From NCBI GenBank assembly GCA_905233565.1, contig CAJOCL010000004.1, positions 113,168 through 177,167 on the forward strand: DNA of 64,000 bases, written 5' to 3'. The stretch is from an uncultured Synergistales bacterium. Lineage in GTDB: Bacteria > Synergistota > Synergistia > Synergistales > Aminobacteriaceae. The position numbers were made by a program, and so were the translations under genes. Positions 1-7,885 of the stretch are shown here, piece by piece (within the stretch, counting starts at the first letter, position 1; each line of letters opens with the position of its first letter). Under the pieces are notes generated by a model. The model had not been told where the DNA came from, ran no database searches, and was given only the letters and a program-made list of their open reading frames with translations.

Positions 1-650
1 CAACAAGACCGAATGACTCAATGGGAACGGATGAGCAGTGGAACGAGGCGGAAAGTGCATTGCGTGATGCACTCGAAAGCACTAACACGCCGTACACGAT
101 TAATCCGGGTGACGGTGCTTTTTACGGCCCGAAGATTGATTTTCACCTTGAGGACTGTTTAGGCAGAACTTGGCAGTGCGGAACTATACAGCTTGATTTC
201 CAGATGCCCGGAAGATTCGGCGTTACATACATCGGCGAGGACGGCGCGGAACATACGCCCGTTATGCTTCACAGGGTAGTATTCGGCAGCATTGAAAGAT
301 TCATGGGAATATTAATCGAACATTACGCCGGAGCATTCCCCTACTGGCTCGCACCCGTTCAGGTTAAAATTATCCCTATTTCAGATAACCACGCTGATTA
401 CGCCGCTGAACTTCATAAACTTTTCATGAGCTGGGGAGTACGCTCTGAAGTTGATTACAGGGGCGAAAAGTTAGGCCGCAAGATAAGGGATTCACAGCTT
501 CAGAAAGTCCCTTACATGATTGTAATCGGCGACAAGGAAAAAGATTCAAGATCCGTAGGAGTCCGTGAACGTTCAAAAGGCGACTTGGGAAGTATGAGCA
601 TTGACGCTTTCAAAGAACTGCTTGGAAAAGAATTTAACCCGATAAAATAA
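1..650 (+). CDS. thrS: threonine--tRNA ligase, C-terminal part (5' end outside window)
   Basis: This is the C-terminal part of cytosolic threonyl-tRNA synthetase, which charges tRNA-Thr. The reading frame is already open at base 3 (T-R-P-N-D-S-M-G), so the ATG at 21 is an internal methionine and the gene begins upstream of the window. Visible parts are the class II catalytic core segments FYGPKIDFHLED and TIQLDFQMP, motif 3 around HRVVFGSIERFMGILIEHYAGAFP, and then the anticodon-binding domain (PVQVKIIPISD to the end). The order and the lengths of the two domains match the family. A hairpin follows the stop codon. Identity is very secure; only the missing 5' half limits the call. Confidence 0.97.
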   Translation, partial: TRPNDSMGTDEQWNEAESALRDALESTNTPYTINPGDGAFYGPKIDFHLEDCLGRTWQCGTIQLDFQMPGRFGVTYIGEDGAEHTPVMLHRVVFGSIERFMGILIEHYAGAFPYWLAPVQVKIIPISDNHADYAAELHKLFMSWGVRSEVDYRGEKLGRKIRDSQLQKVPYMIVIGDKEKDSRSVGVRERSKGDLGSMSIDAFKELLGKEFNPIK

Positions 651-653
651 AAT

Positions 654-707
654 AAAAAATGTCCGTAGCGTTGTTATACTCAGCACTGCGGACATTTAGT
701 TTTTATA
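654..707. terminator. bidirectional intrinsic terminator between thrS and amidohydrolase gene
   Basis: An 11-bp stem pairs 658-668 (AATGTCCGTAG) with 686-696 (CTGCGGACATT), one pair being G-U. It has an A-rich left flank and a T-rich right flank, so it can end transcription from both convergent genes. Confidence 0.8.
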
Positions 708-1563
708 TTGCTAAAAGTTTTTCGACATTTTCATGAAGTATCATGTTTTTTTCACGTTCATTTAATTCAAGGGACATAAAACTTTCAAGGCTTTCAATCT
801 GAGATGCCCACGGCGAATCAGTTCCGAAAAGTACACGTTCAGAGCCGAATTTTTTAATCATGCCTACAAAATCATCATTGTTAAGCATTCTGCAGTCTTC
901 AATATTTGAGTAATAGCCGTCCCCGTTCGGCGAAAAATAACCGAGCGAAAATGCCGTGTCAAAAAAAACTCCTTCACGTCCTGAAAAAATTTCAGCGGCT
1001 TCATTCCAGCATTTCCAGCCGCCCATATGTGCAAGAATTACACGGACATTCCCCGAACTTTCCAAAGATTTCAATATCCTGAAAGGCAGCGCGTAATCAT
1101 TGCCGGGAAATCCAATATCATAACCTGCATGTATCATGATAGTTAAGCCAAGTTCACCCGAAATTCTGAGGATGTTTATGTAACGTTCGTCATCAATTTC
1201 AACTCCCTGATATACCGGGTGAATTTTAACGCCTTTAATTCCTGCCTTCGATATTCTCGTTAATTCTTTTTCATGGCCTTCAAAATCAGGATGTATTGCA
1301 CCGAATGAATATATTCCCGCTGCTCTGCCTTCTGAATTAATCTTTATTGCAGAGTCATTGATTTTCATTACCTGTTCGGGTTTTGTTGCTACAGGCTGGA
1401 TTATTGAACATGTTACTCCTGATTCAATCATTGACGATTTAAGCGCGTTTATTGTCCCGTCAGTAAAAGGCTTTGTATGGCTCTTTTCGCTGAGGCTCTT
1501 TATTGCATGTCCCGAAATTTTTTCGGGGAACGTGTGCGTATGAACGTCAACAATTTTAATCAT
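703..1563 (-). CDS. amidohydrolase-2-type metal-dependent hydrolase (TIM barrel)
   Basis: A 286-residue protein with the hallmarks of the amidohydrolase-2 (PF04909-like) TIM-barrel family, which hydrolyses or decarboxylates small cyclic and carboxylated substrates. The N-terminal metal motif is VDVHTHTFPE (HxH). Further family signatures are GVKIHPVYQG, IMIHAGYDIGFPG, VILAHMGGWKCW and the late Asp motif LFGTDSPWAS. It ends 2 nt before the symporter gene's 3' neighbour region, that is, it is the distal gene of a two-gene minus-strand unit whose first gene is a sodium:solute symporter at 1566-3137. That suggests the transporter brings in the substrate of this enzyme, or a precursor. The substrate cannot be read from the sequence. 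Confidence 0.85.
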   Translation of the reverse strand: MIKIVDVHTHTFPEKISGHAIKSLSEKSHTKPFTDGTINALKSSMIESGVTCSIIQPVATKPEQVMKINDSAIKINSEGRAAGIYSFGAIHPDFEGHEKELTRISKAGIKGVKIHPVYQGVEIDDERYINILRISGELGLTIMIHAGYDIGFPGNDYALPFRILKSLESSGNVRVILAHMGGWKCWNEAAEIFSGREGVFFDTAFSLGYFSPNGDGYYSNIEDCRMLNNDDFVGMIKKFGSERVLFGTDSPWASQIESLESFMSLELNEREKNMILHENVEKLLAI

Positions 1564-1565
1564 CT

Positions 1566-3137
1566 TTAATCATCATCACCGAGTGCCCTCGATTGTCTAA
1601 CCGTTACCGTTCTTGAGTAGCACGAGAAGGCATCTTCAACAAATTCACGGTCAGGCTTGGGCGTAATAATGCTGACAACGGGGACGATTACAAATCCTGC
1701 AAGCATACAGAAAGCACCGGCATTAATCGGCGAGCGCAATAACTCTGGAAATTCAGGCCTAATAAAGATATTTGCTATCATGACTGCGCTTGAAAAAATG
1801 AAATTAACCCAGCATGAAATTTTTGTTACGCCCTTCCAGTAAAGGCTGTACATGAAAGGTGCTAAAAATGCTCCTGCCAATGCTCCCCATGAAACACCCA
1901 TTAACTGGGCTATAAATGTTACGTTTGATTTATATTGTATTAGGGCAAGTATGACTGATATTGCTATGAATGTTACGATTAAGACACGCATTATGAAAAT
2001 CTGTTTCTTTTCGTCCATTTCTTTTATTACATGTCCTTTTAACATGTCAAGCGTCAAAGTTGAACTGGAAGCAAGCACTAATGATGACAGTGTAGACATT
2101 GAGGCCGATAAAACCAGAATTACGACAACGCCGAGCAGTATATCAGGCAGATTTGAGAGCATTACGGGTATAACTGAGTCGTAACCTTCAGCAGGAACGC
2201 CCAAGCCTGAAGGGTCAAGCTGTGACGTGAATAATCTTCCGAAACCTCCCAAGAAATAGCAGCCCCCGGCAACAACAAGAGCGAATAAGGTTGATATTAC
2301 TGTCCCTTTTGAAATATCGCTTTCATTTTTTATTGCGTAGAACTTCTGTACCATTTGAGGAAGCCCCCAAGTTCCCAAACTCGTTAAAATTACGACACCC
2401 AAGAGATTTATGGGATCAGGGCCGAAAAATGAGGCAAATATTCCCGGAGATTTAGCGAGGGGGGTTACTGCGTTAGGGTCTGAAATCTGAGCGATACCGG
2501 CAAGAGAGGCGAATAATCCGCCCTTGCTTTCGAGAACTGCAATGATTACGGCTATAATTCCGATTAACATTATTATTCCCTGTATAAAATCATTTATCGC
2601 CGTTGCCATGTAACCGCCCGCAACAACGTAAATCCCCGTCAAAACGGCCATGAGTATTACGCATATTGAATAGTCAACGCTGAAAGCCATTCCGAATAAC
2701 CTGCTGAGTCCGTTATAAAGCGATGCAGTATAAGGGATTAAGAAGACGAAACATATTACGGACGCGGCAATTTTCAAGGGAACGCTGAGGAATCTTTTTC
2801 CGAAAAAATCGGGCATTGTCGCACTTTCTAAATACTGGCTCATTATCCTTGTCCTTCGTCCGAGAACTGCCCAAGCCATTAATGAGCCTATAAATGCGTT
2901 TCCAAGACCTGCCCAAGTTGCAGCAATACCGTAACGCCATCCGAACTGGCCGGCATACCCGACAAAGACGACGGCTGAGAAGTAACTTGTCCCGTAAGCA
3001 AACGCAGTCAGCCACGGACCGACAGAACGTCCGCCGAGAACAAAGCCGCTCACATCAGTTGAATGTTTACGGCAGTAAAAACCGATTCCGAGCATTACAC
3101 CGAAAAATATTATTACTAGTGATATTTTTATGAGCAT
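1566..3137 (-). CDS. sodium:solute symporter family transporter
   Basis: A 523-residue polytopic membrane protein of the SSS family (PutP/PanF/SGLT-like), which couples Na+ entry to solute uptake. Family features include the N-terminal FVLGGRSVGPWLTAFAYGTS segment, G-x-x-x-WAVLGRR, and GIYVVAGGYMATAINDFIQG, a typical SSS signature; about 13 hydrophobic segments are visible. The frame stays open up to a TTG at 3158, but the GGAAGTGAG ribosome-binding sequence lies downstream of that TTG and upstream of the ATG at 3137, so I start at 3137. It lies just upstream of the amidohydrolase gene, with which it probably forms an operon. The solute is unknown. Confidence 0.93.
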   Translation of the reverse strand: MLIKISLVIIFFGVMLGIGFYCRKHSTDVSGFVLGGRSVGPWLTAFAYGTSYFSAVVFVGYAGQFGWRYGIAATWAGLGNAFIGSLMAWAVLGRRTRIMSQYLESATMPDFFGKRFLSVPLKIAASVICFVFLIPYTASLYNGLSRLFGMAFSVDYSICVILMAVLTGIYVVAGGYMATAINDFIQGIIMLIGIIAVIIAVLESKGGLFASLAGIAQISDPNAVTPLAKSPGIFASFFGPDPINLLGVVILTSLGTWGLPQMVQKFYAIKNESDISKGTVISTLFALVVAGGCYFLGGFGRLFTSQLDPSGLGVPAEGYDSVIPVMLSNLPDILLGVVVILVLSASMSTLSSLVLASSSTLTLDMLKGHVIKEMDEKKQIFIMRVLIVTFIAISVILALIQYKSNVTFIAQLMGVSWGALAGAFLAPFMYSLYWKGVTKISCWVNFIFSSAVMIANIFIRPEFPELLRSPINAGAFCMLAGFVIVPVVSIITPKPDREFVEDAFSCYSRTVTVRQSRALGDDD

Positions 3138-3221
3138 GTAATTTAATCTCACTTCCAAAAAAATTTCAGTGTGAAAGATTACTCTTCAGACCCTTCAAAA
3201 TCAACTCTCATAAATGAACAC

Positions 3222-3256
3222 AAAAAAAGAACTCCTGATTTTTTATCAAGAGTTCT
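3222..3256 (-). terminator. intrinsic terminator of tRNA-Asn
   Basis: Read on the minus strand, a 12-nt arm (3245-3256) pairs with 3228-3239 around a 5-nt loop and is followed at once by seven T residues (3222-3228). It sits about 30 nt beyond the tRNA 3' end. Confidence 0.85.
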
Positions 3257-3284
3257 CCGTTATTTGCGTTAATCATAAAATTTT

Positions 3285-3360
3285 TGGCTCCGCCACCAGG
3301 ACTCGAACCTGGAACCTAATGATTAACAGTCATCCGCGCTGCCGATTGCGCTATGGCGGA
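3285..3360 (-). tRNA. tRNA-Asn (anticodon GUU)
   Basis: The minus strand folds into a complete cloverleaf: acceptor TCCGCCA pairing with TGGCGGA, D arm GCGC/GCGC, anticodon loop CTGTTAA with anticodon GTT, T arm CCAGG/CCTGG with loop TTCGAGT, discriminator G and an encoded CCA. It has its own promoter upstream (3376-3404) and terminator downstream (3222-3256), so it is a single-gene transcription unit. Confidence 0.97.
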
Positions 3361-3375
3361 ACGACAACAAAAAGA

Positions 3376-3404
3376 ATTTTACCCTCACTCCCCGTTTTTG
3401 TCAA
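3376..3404 (-). promoter_or_regulatory. sigma-70-type promoter of tRNA-Asn
   Basis: On the minus strand a perfect TTGACA (3399-3404) is followed after exactly 17 nt by TAAAAT (3376-3381), 15 nt upstream of the tRNA. This is the best-matched promoter in the window. Confidence 0.8.
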
Positions 3405-3406
3405 TA

Positions 3407-3415
3407 TGTTATAAT
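3407..3415 (+). promoter_or_regulatory. extended -10 promoter for the 3453 gene
   Basis: TGTTATAAT is a perfect extended -10 element 38 nt upstream of the start codon. It sits back to back with the tRNA-Asn promoter, only 2 nt from that promoter's -35. No convincing -35 is seen on the plus strand, as is usual for extended -10 promoters. Confidence 0.5.
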
Positions 3416-3452
3416 CCGTTCAACAAAAAAATTTCACGGAGGCTTCACGGAA

Positions 3453-3953
3453 ATGTTATACACATCAGCAGAGGCGGCCAAGTTATTACGCAAACTTAAT
3501 GAAGATAAGACGGCAATTTTATCAAATGAAAGCCAATCTTCAACATTTCAGGCGGCAATAACCGAAGATATAGAAAACGCACGGCCTGAATACGATTATG
3601 TTTCAGCACAAAAAGAAATAGATGAAATTGATAAAAAAATACGTAAAGTGAAACATGCAATCAACACATTTAATCTGACGCATGAAGTACCGGGCTTTGA
3701 TATGACAATAGATATGATGCTGGTATATATCCCTCAGCTTACGCAGAAAAAGAATAAACTGTCGGCAATGAAAGATAAGCTGCCGAAGACACGCGAAATT
3801 ATAAGGGTTGCAGGGATTATCGAATACAGTTATGCAAATTATGACGTTGAAAAAGCAAAGGAAGATTATGATAAAGTGTCTGATGAGTTATCACGCGCTC
3901 AGACTGCTTTAGACGTTCTGAATAACAGCGTTAAATTTGAGATTGAAATTTAA
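3453..3953 (+). CDS. uncharacterised coiled-coil protein, 166 aa
   Basis: I do not recognise a functional family with certainty. The protein is soluble and highly charged. It has a heptad-rich stretch around residues 50-72 (SAQKEIDEIDKKIRKVKHAI) and another at about 128-155 (EKAKEDYDKVSDELSRAQ), so a coiled coil is likely. Between them is an LTHEVPGFDMTIDMMLVYIP segment that looks folded. A GGAGG site precedes the ATG with good spacing. It is monocistronic between a tRNA gene and a possible RNA element, with its own extended -10 promoter. I have an impression of similar proteins in gut anaerobes but cannot name a family or function. Confidence 0.75.
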   Translation: MLYTSAEAAKLLRKLNEDKTAILSNESQSSTFQAAITEDIENARPEYDYVSAQKEIDEIDKKIRKVKHAINTFNLTHEVPGFDMTIDMMLVYIPQLTQKKNKLSAMKDKLPKTREIIRVAGIIEYSYANYDVEKAKEDYDKVSDELSRAQTALDVLNNSVKFEIEI

Positions 3954-3960
3954 TTTTTTT

Positions 3961-4178
3961 CCTTCCGTGCCGGTGCTGAAATCTTTTCTTTTAACGGATT
4001 AAGGGGTTCGACTCCTCTTGTTTATGGTTAAAGTTATTGTGTTATTCAATTCTGTTATCCGTTATGACGGCGCATGTTATATGGTAAGTTCCGCCTTTTA
4101 TATTTTTTGATGTATCGGCACGGTAAAAACTTGCAACATCGGAAAGCTGAAGTATAAGGTTTCAGGCTTCCTTTTTTT
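3961..4178 (+). ncRNA. possible structured RNA with tRNA-like T-arm hairpin
   Basis: The 267-nt gap between the 3453 and 4221 genes has no protein gene but contains nested helices. An outer pair is CCGTGCCG (3965-3972) with CGGCACGG (4116-4123). An inner pair is AACGGAT (3993-3999) with ATCCGTT (4057-4063). Inside that is a hairpin AGGGG-TTCGACT-CCTCT (4002-4018) that fits a tRNA T arm with a 7-nt loop, and GGCG/CGCC pair at about 4068-4094. The whole ends in a terminator (4141-4178). An untranslated 3' region of the upstream gene, or chance pairing, would also explain this. Low confidence. Confidence 0.25.
4141..4178 (+). terminator. intrinsic terminator upstream of the Tim44-like gene
   Basis: GGAA and CTGAA pair with TTCAG and TTCC around a 2x2 internal loop, and the hairpin is followed by seven T residues (4172-4178). 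It ends transcription from the 3453 gene and any RNA in between. Confidence 0.65.
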
Positions 4179-4181
4179 GCG

Positions 4182-4187
4182 TATAAT
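4182..4187 (+). promoter_or_regulatory. putative -10 box of the Tim44-like gene
   Basis: A perfect TATAAT lies 33 nt upstream of the start codon, directly after the preceding terminator's T run. No strong -35 is visible because that position falls within the terminator hairpin. Confidence 0.4.
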
Positions 4188-4220
4188 TAAACACTGTAAT
4201 CTCATTAGGAGGCTAATTAA

Positions 4221-5219
4221 ATGAAACGGAAAATTTTAACCGGCATGATAATAATCACAGTATTAATATTTGCCGGAATGGCATATTCAGATTTTGGGAG
4301 TTTTTCAGGAAATTCAGACTATGACAGCTCCCGATCGTCATCGTCAAGTTCATCAAGTTCGTCAAGTTCATCATCGTCTTACTCATCGTCATCATCAACA
4401 TCATATTCAGGCTCATTAAGCGTTGAGACTGACAGGGGGCGCAGACACTCATCACATGAATACGGCTTCAATGCAGGGATAAATTCCAACTTATCATATG
4501 ACGGGGATTTTGATGAAACTTCGGGCGTTGCTTTCGTAATTGTTGTGTTCCTTATATTCTGGTTCATAATAAGGCGCAACAGCAAAAAGCGTCAGGCAAT
4601 GCGTGAACGGAATATCATAAACGTTCAGGAAAATGTGAGGACTTTACGCCCGATGAGTGAATATCTTGAACTCGATCCGCAATTTGACGAGGAACGGATA
4701 AAAACAATGATTTCAAACTTGTACGTACAAATGCAGAATACATGGCAGCAGAAAGACATATCAAGTTTAAGGCCGTACATGACGGACGCTTTCTTCAGCC
4801 AGATGGACAGGCAGCTTGAGGCGTTCAGACAGACGGGAAGGACGGATCACACCGAGAGAATCGCAGTTCTTAATACAGGGCTTGTCGGCTGGAGACAGTC
4901 GGCAGGAATGGACTATATAACGGTGTCGCTGAACTCGCGCATTGTTTCATATATTCTTGACGACAGGACGGGGAAATTATTATCCGGCGACATGAACCGC
5001 GAAAAATTCATGGAGTACGAGATCGAATTATGCCGCAAATCGGGTACTGTAACATCGCCTGAAACTGAAGGCACAAAATCGGCAACATGTCCTCATTGCG
5101 GTGCGCCCCTGAAACTCAACGCGTCGGCACAGTGCGAATACTGCGGAAGCGTAATAACGTCCGTAAATTCCGAGTGGGCCATATGCGGAATGAGGGGAAT
5201 ATCGCAGAGAACGGCTTAA
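4221..5219 (+). CDS. Tim44-like domain protein with poly-Ser linker and zinc ribbon
   Basis: A 332-residue membrane-associated protein with a modular layout. Residues 1-22 are a signal peptide or signal anchor. Residues 36-66 are an almost pure serine tract, and 103-117 form a transmembrane helix followed by RRNSKKR. Residues ~145-275 resemble the Tim44/MRPL45-like (NTF2-fold) domain (ERIKTMISNLYVQMQNTWQQ, then DISSLRPYMTDAFFSQM). A C-terminal zinc ribbon has CPHC (290-293) and CEYC (305-308). By topology the N-terminal Ser-rich part would lie outside and the Tim44-like part and ribbon inside. The final WAICGMRGISQRT is a typical ending for this architecture. AGGAGG precedes the ATG. Molecular function is unknown. 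Confidence 0.85.
   Translation: MKRKILTGMIIITVLIFAGMAYSDFGSFSGNSDYDSSRSSSSSSSSSSSSSSSYSSSSSTSYSGSLSVETDRGRRHSSHEYGFNAGINSNLSYDGDFDETSGVAFVIVVFLIFWFIIRRNSKKRQAMRERNIINVQENVRTLRPMSEYLELDPQFDEERIKTMISNLYVQMQNTWQQKDISSLRPYMTDAFFSQMDRQLEAFRQTGRTDHTERIAVLNTGLVGWRQSAGMDYITVSLNSRIVSYILDDRTGKLLSGDMNREKFMEYEIELCRKSGTVTSPETEGTKSATCPHCGAPLKLNASAQCEYCGSVITSVNSEWAICGMRGISQRTA
4326..4397 (+). repeat. low-complexity serine-codon tract
   Basis: About 24 codons that are nearly all Ser, mixing TCA, TCG, TCT and AGT/AGC. The codon mixing suggests that the amino-acid tract is under selection and not only a recent slippage product, though the TCAAGT unit repeats several times. Confidence 0.8.
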
Positions 5220-5256
5220 AATATCATTAAACACTTAAGGAAGCGAAGATTGTATT

Positions 5257-5676
5257 ATGACAGACAGTGAAGGCAAAAATTTGAGCGTCTTTCCGATTGG
5301 AAAGCCTAACAACGCATATGCACAGTATTTTGACGGTCAGAGCTATTTATCGCCGTTATCGACTGAACAGGTAGGAATTTTCACGGTAACTTTTGAACCG
5401 GGCTGCCGCAACCATTGGCACATACACCATTCAAAAAGCGGCGGCGGACAGATTTTAATCGTTACGGCCGGGCGGGGTTATTATCAGGAATGGGGAAAAG
5501 AAGCCCGTGAACTGAAGCCCGGTGATGTCGTTAATATCCCAGCGAACGTAAAGCATTGGCACGGCGCAGCAAAAGATTCATGGTTCCAGCATCTTGCCGT
5601 TGAAGTTTCAGGCGAGGGAACGTCAAACGAATGGTGTGAAGCCGTTTCACCTGAAGAGTACGAAAAATTGAGCTGA
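5257..5676 (+). CDS. cupin domain protein
   Basis: A 139-residue single-domain cupin. Cupin motif 1 is visible as G-C-R-N-H-W-H-I-H-H (metal ligands probably H55, H57 and Q65) and motif 2 as PGDVVNIPANVKHWHGA (H102). It belongs to the small cupins that occur alone or next to carboxymuconolactone-decarboxylase-like proteins; a role as a metal-dependent isomerase or stress-related enzyme is possible but not shown. It lies between the Tim44-like gene and hisS on the same strand, with 37 nt upstream and a promoter-like sequence for hisS overlapping its end. AAGGAAG lies upstream of the ATG. Confidence 0.88.
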   Translation: MTDSEGKNLSVFPIGKPNNAYAQYFDGQSYLSPLSTEQVGIFTVTFEPGCRNHWHIHHSKSGGGQILIVTAGRGYYQEWGKEARELKPGDVVNIPANVKHWHGAAKDSWFQHLAVEVSGEGTSNEWCEAVSPEEYEKLS

Positions 5677-5697
5677 GATTTTTCAAAGCTGTATACT
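5668..5697 (+). promoter_or_regulatory. putative promoter of hisS
   Basis: TTGAGC (5668-5673), an 18-nt spacer and TATACT (5692-5697) lie 27 nt before the hisS start, overlapping the last codons of the cupin gene. Confidence 0.45.
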
Positions 5698-5723
5698 TTA
5701 ATTTTGTAAAGGGAGTAATTTTA

Positions 5724-6980
5724 ATGGCAGCCATAAACGCACCCAGAGGAACAAGGGATATATTGCCTTCCGAGTCTTGGAAATGGTCACACATAATTAA
5801 AACGGCATCGGAAACAATGATGGATTTCGGTTTCAGTGAAGTTCATCTGCCCATATTTGAACACACTGAGTTATTTTCACGCGGGGTCGGAGAGACTACT
5901 GATATTGTAGAAAAAGAAATGTACACCTTCAACGACAGAGGCGGAAGGAGTATTACCCTGCGCCCCGAAGCTACGGCCGGTGTAATGAGGGCTGCAATCG
6001 AAAATAATTTATGCGTTCAGGGAGCAAGCGCGAAAATTTGGAACTGGGGGCCCATGTTCAGGCATGAAAGACCGCAGAAAGGACGTTACAGGCAGTTTTA
6101 CCAGATTGATGCCGAATGCTTGGGAATTGCCTCCGCAATGGCTGATGTTGAAGTAATCGCGCTGAGTATTGAAATTTTCAGACGTTTAGGGCTGAAAAAC
6201 CTTGAAGTTGTCATAAACTCCGTAGGCTGTGAAAAATGCAGGCCGGTTTACCGTCAGAAATTGATCGATTATTTTTCGTCCCATAAATCCGAACTCTGCG
6301 AAACATGTTTAACACGGCTCGAACGCAACCCCTTGCGTATTCTCGACTGCAAAAATGAATCCTGCGGGCGTGTTGCCGACAACGCACCTGATATTTTCGA
6401 CTCATTATGCAGCGAATGCCGTGAACATTTCGCGGAAGTCAGGGCAGGCCTAGAACGCTTGGGATTTACTTACACGCTTAACAAACGCTTAGTAAGAGGG
6501 CTTGACTATTACACAAAGACGGCTTACGAAATATTATCTGGCGATTTGGGATCACAAAACGCAGTTGCAGGGGGCGGAAGATATGATAATCTTGCGTCAG
6601 CAATAGGAGGCGGAAAAATTCCCGGTGTCGGTTTTGCCTGCGGACTTGACCGCGTTGCCCTAGTCATGGAGCAGCAGGGCTGTTCATTCGGGAAAATGCC
6701 TAATACTGATGTCTATGTTGCTTCATTGGGCGATGATTCAAGGGGTGCAGTTCAAATTCTGACTTACGAGTTAAGGAAAAATAATATCCGTTCTGAATGC
6801 GACACTTCCGGAAAAAGTTTCAAGTCTCAAATGAAAATAGCTGGGACATGCAAATTTGCGTGTATCATCGGAGCTGATGAAATTGCAAATAATACAGTGT
6901 CAGTAAAGAATCTTTCTGACGGCTCACAGGTTAATATACCCGTAAATGAGGCAGTAAATTATCTCAAAGAAAATCTGTAA
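5724..6980 (+). CDS. hisS: histidine--tRNA ligase
   Basis: A 418-residue histidyl-tRNA synthetase, which attaches histidine to tRNA-His. All signature parts are visible: N-terminal APRGTRDILP, motif 2 around RPEATAGVMRA and FRHERPQKGRYRQFYQ, the histidine-specific loops LVRGLDYYTKTAYEI and GGGRYDNL, motif 3 GVGFACGLDR, and a C-terminal anticodon-binding domain starting near DVYVASLGD. Length is typical for bacterial HisS. A GGGAG site precedes the ATG. The neighbour that commonly follows hisS (aspS) is absent; instead a terminator and convergent speE follow. Confidence 0.98.
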   Translation: MAAINAPRGTRDILPSESWKWSHIIKTASETMMDFGFSEVHLPIFEHTELFSRGVGETTDIVEKEMYTFNDRGGRSITLRPEATAGVMRAAIENNLCVQGASAKIWNWGPMFRHERPQKGRYRQFYQIDAECLGIASAMADVEVIALSIEIFRRLGLKNLEVVINSVGCEKCRPVYRQKLIDYFSSHKSELCETCLTRLERNPLRILDCKNESCGRVADNAPDIFDSLCSECREHFAEVRAGLERLGFTYTLNKRLVRGLDYYTKTAYEILSGDLGSQNAVAGGGRYDNLASAIGGGKIPGVGFACGLDRVALVMEQQGCSFGKMPNTDVYVASLGDDSRGAVQILTYELRKNNIRSECDTSGKSFKSQMKIAGTCKFACIIGADEIANNTVSVKNLSDGSQVNIPVNEAVNYLKENL

Positions 6981-6981
6981 C

Positions 6982-7033
6982 AAAAAAAAATCCCCCCCTG
7001 CTTTCAAATGAAATAAAAGGGGGGGAATTATTT
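6982..7033. terminator. terminator between hisS and speE
   Basis: A seven-C run (6992-6998) pairs with a seven-G run (7019-7025). On the minus strand the hairpin is followed by nine T residues, so it is strong for speE; on the plus strand the tail AATTATTTT is weaker. Confidence 0.85.
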
Positions 7034-7885
7034 TCAGTTTATCATTTCTTTCAGGAACGGCGGTAAAATAAAACTTGAGCGGTGAATTTCGTTCGTGTAA
7101 TATTTCGTAGGCTTTACAGTCCTTACAGGTTCTGAAGGATCTTCACGCATTGAAGATATTCCGTAAGTCCACATTCCCGAAGGATATGTCGGAACAACTC
7201 CCCAATACATTTTTACAATCGGGAAGACTTTCCGCATTTCGTTTATTGCCTGACGCATTAAATCCTTATCAGTGAACGGCGATTCCGTAAGTTCCGAGAG
7301 CATGGCCGTATCATTCATTACGCGTTTAACGTCCTCATAAAATCCTGACTGGAATAAACCGGCCGCAAAATCTACGGGGTCAGTGCTGTCAACAATAACA
7401 ACATCGTAACGCTCATCAGTCTCACGAATGAATTTCATTGCGTCCATGCACTTCACGTCAGTTCTTGAATCGCTGAACGAACAGCCGGCAAAAGGCATAA
7501 ATTCTTTTGAACAGGCTATAACTCTCTCATCAATATCAATGAGGGTGCATTTTTTGACACATTCATGTTTCAGAACCTCGCGCATTATTGCCCCGTCCCC
7601 GCCGCCGATTATCAGGACATTTTCAGGGTTTTTGTGCGAACATAAAGGAACATGCGCCATCATCTCAGAATAAGTAAACTCGTCTTTTTCCGTGAGCTGT
7701 ATTGCGCCGTCAAGCATTAACGTACGGCCGTATTCGTAAGTGTCGGCAATGACAAGCTCCTGATATTCAGTTTTTTCTGAATGAACAGGATTTTTAACGC
7801 GCAGTGAAAGTTTCAGATTATCGGTGCTGTACTCGCTGAGCCATAATTCGTTAACGCGTTTCGGCCTCGTAACGTATTCACTCAT
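7034..7885 (-). CDS. speE: spermidine synthase (polyamine aminopropyltransferase)
   Basis: A 283-residue aminopropyltransferase that moves the propylamine group of decarboxylated S-adenosylmethionine to putrescine. Family signatures are QELVIADTYEYGRTLMLDG, the nucleotide-binding stretch VLIIGGGDGAIMREVLKH, the acidic CTLIDIDERVI, the catalytic-loop region VVIVDSTDPVD, and the C-terminal YPSGMWTYGISS. It is the second gene after the flavodiiron gene, which it overlaps by 4 nt (ATGA), so translation is coupled. No speD (decarboxylase) is in the window, so the donor must be made elsewhere. Confidence 0.95.
   Translation of the reverse strand: MSEYVTRPKRVNELWLSEYSTDNLKLSLRVKNPVHSEKTEYQELVIADTYEYGRTLMLDGAIQLTEKDEFTYSEMMAHVPLCSHKNPENVLIIGGGDGAIMREVLKHECVKKCTLIDIDERVIACSKEFMPFAGCSFSDSRTDVKCMDAMKFIRETDERYDVVIVDSTDPVDFAAGLFQSGFYEDVKRVMNDTAMLSELTESPFTDKDLMRQAINEMRKVFPIVKMYWGVVPTYPSGMWTYGISSMREDPSEPVRTVKPTKYYTNEIHRSSFILPPFLKEMIN

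Noticed and set aside
4002..4018. A full tRNA at the T-arm-like hairpin
   Set aside because: No matching acceptor, D or anticodon arms are found on either side and no CCA follows; kept only as part of a possible RNA element.
3285..4220. Integrated element at tRNA-Asn
   Set aside because: No integrase, no repeated tRNA 3' end and no change in composition were seen; one small gene is not enough.
4255..4585. Minus-strand open frames in the poly-Ser gene
   Set aside because: Open only because of the Ser-codon repeat; composition (Met/Asn/Asp runs) is an antisense artefact.
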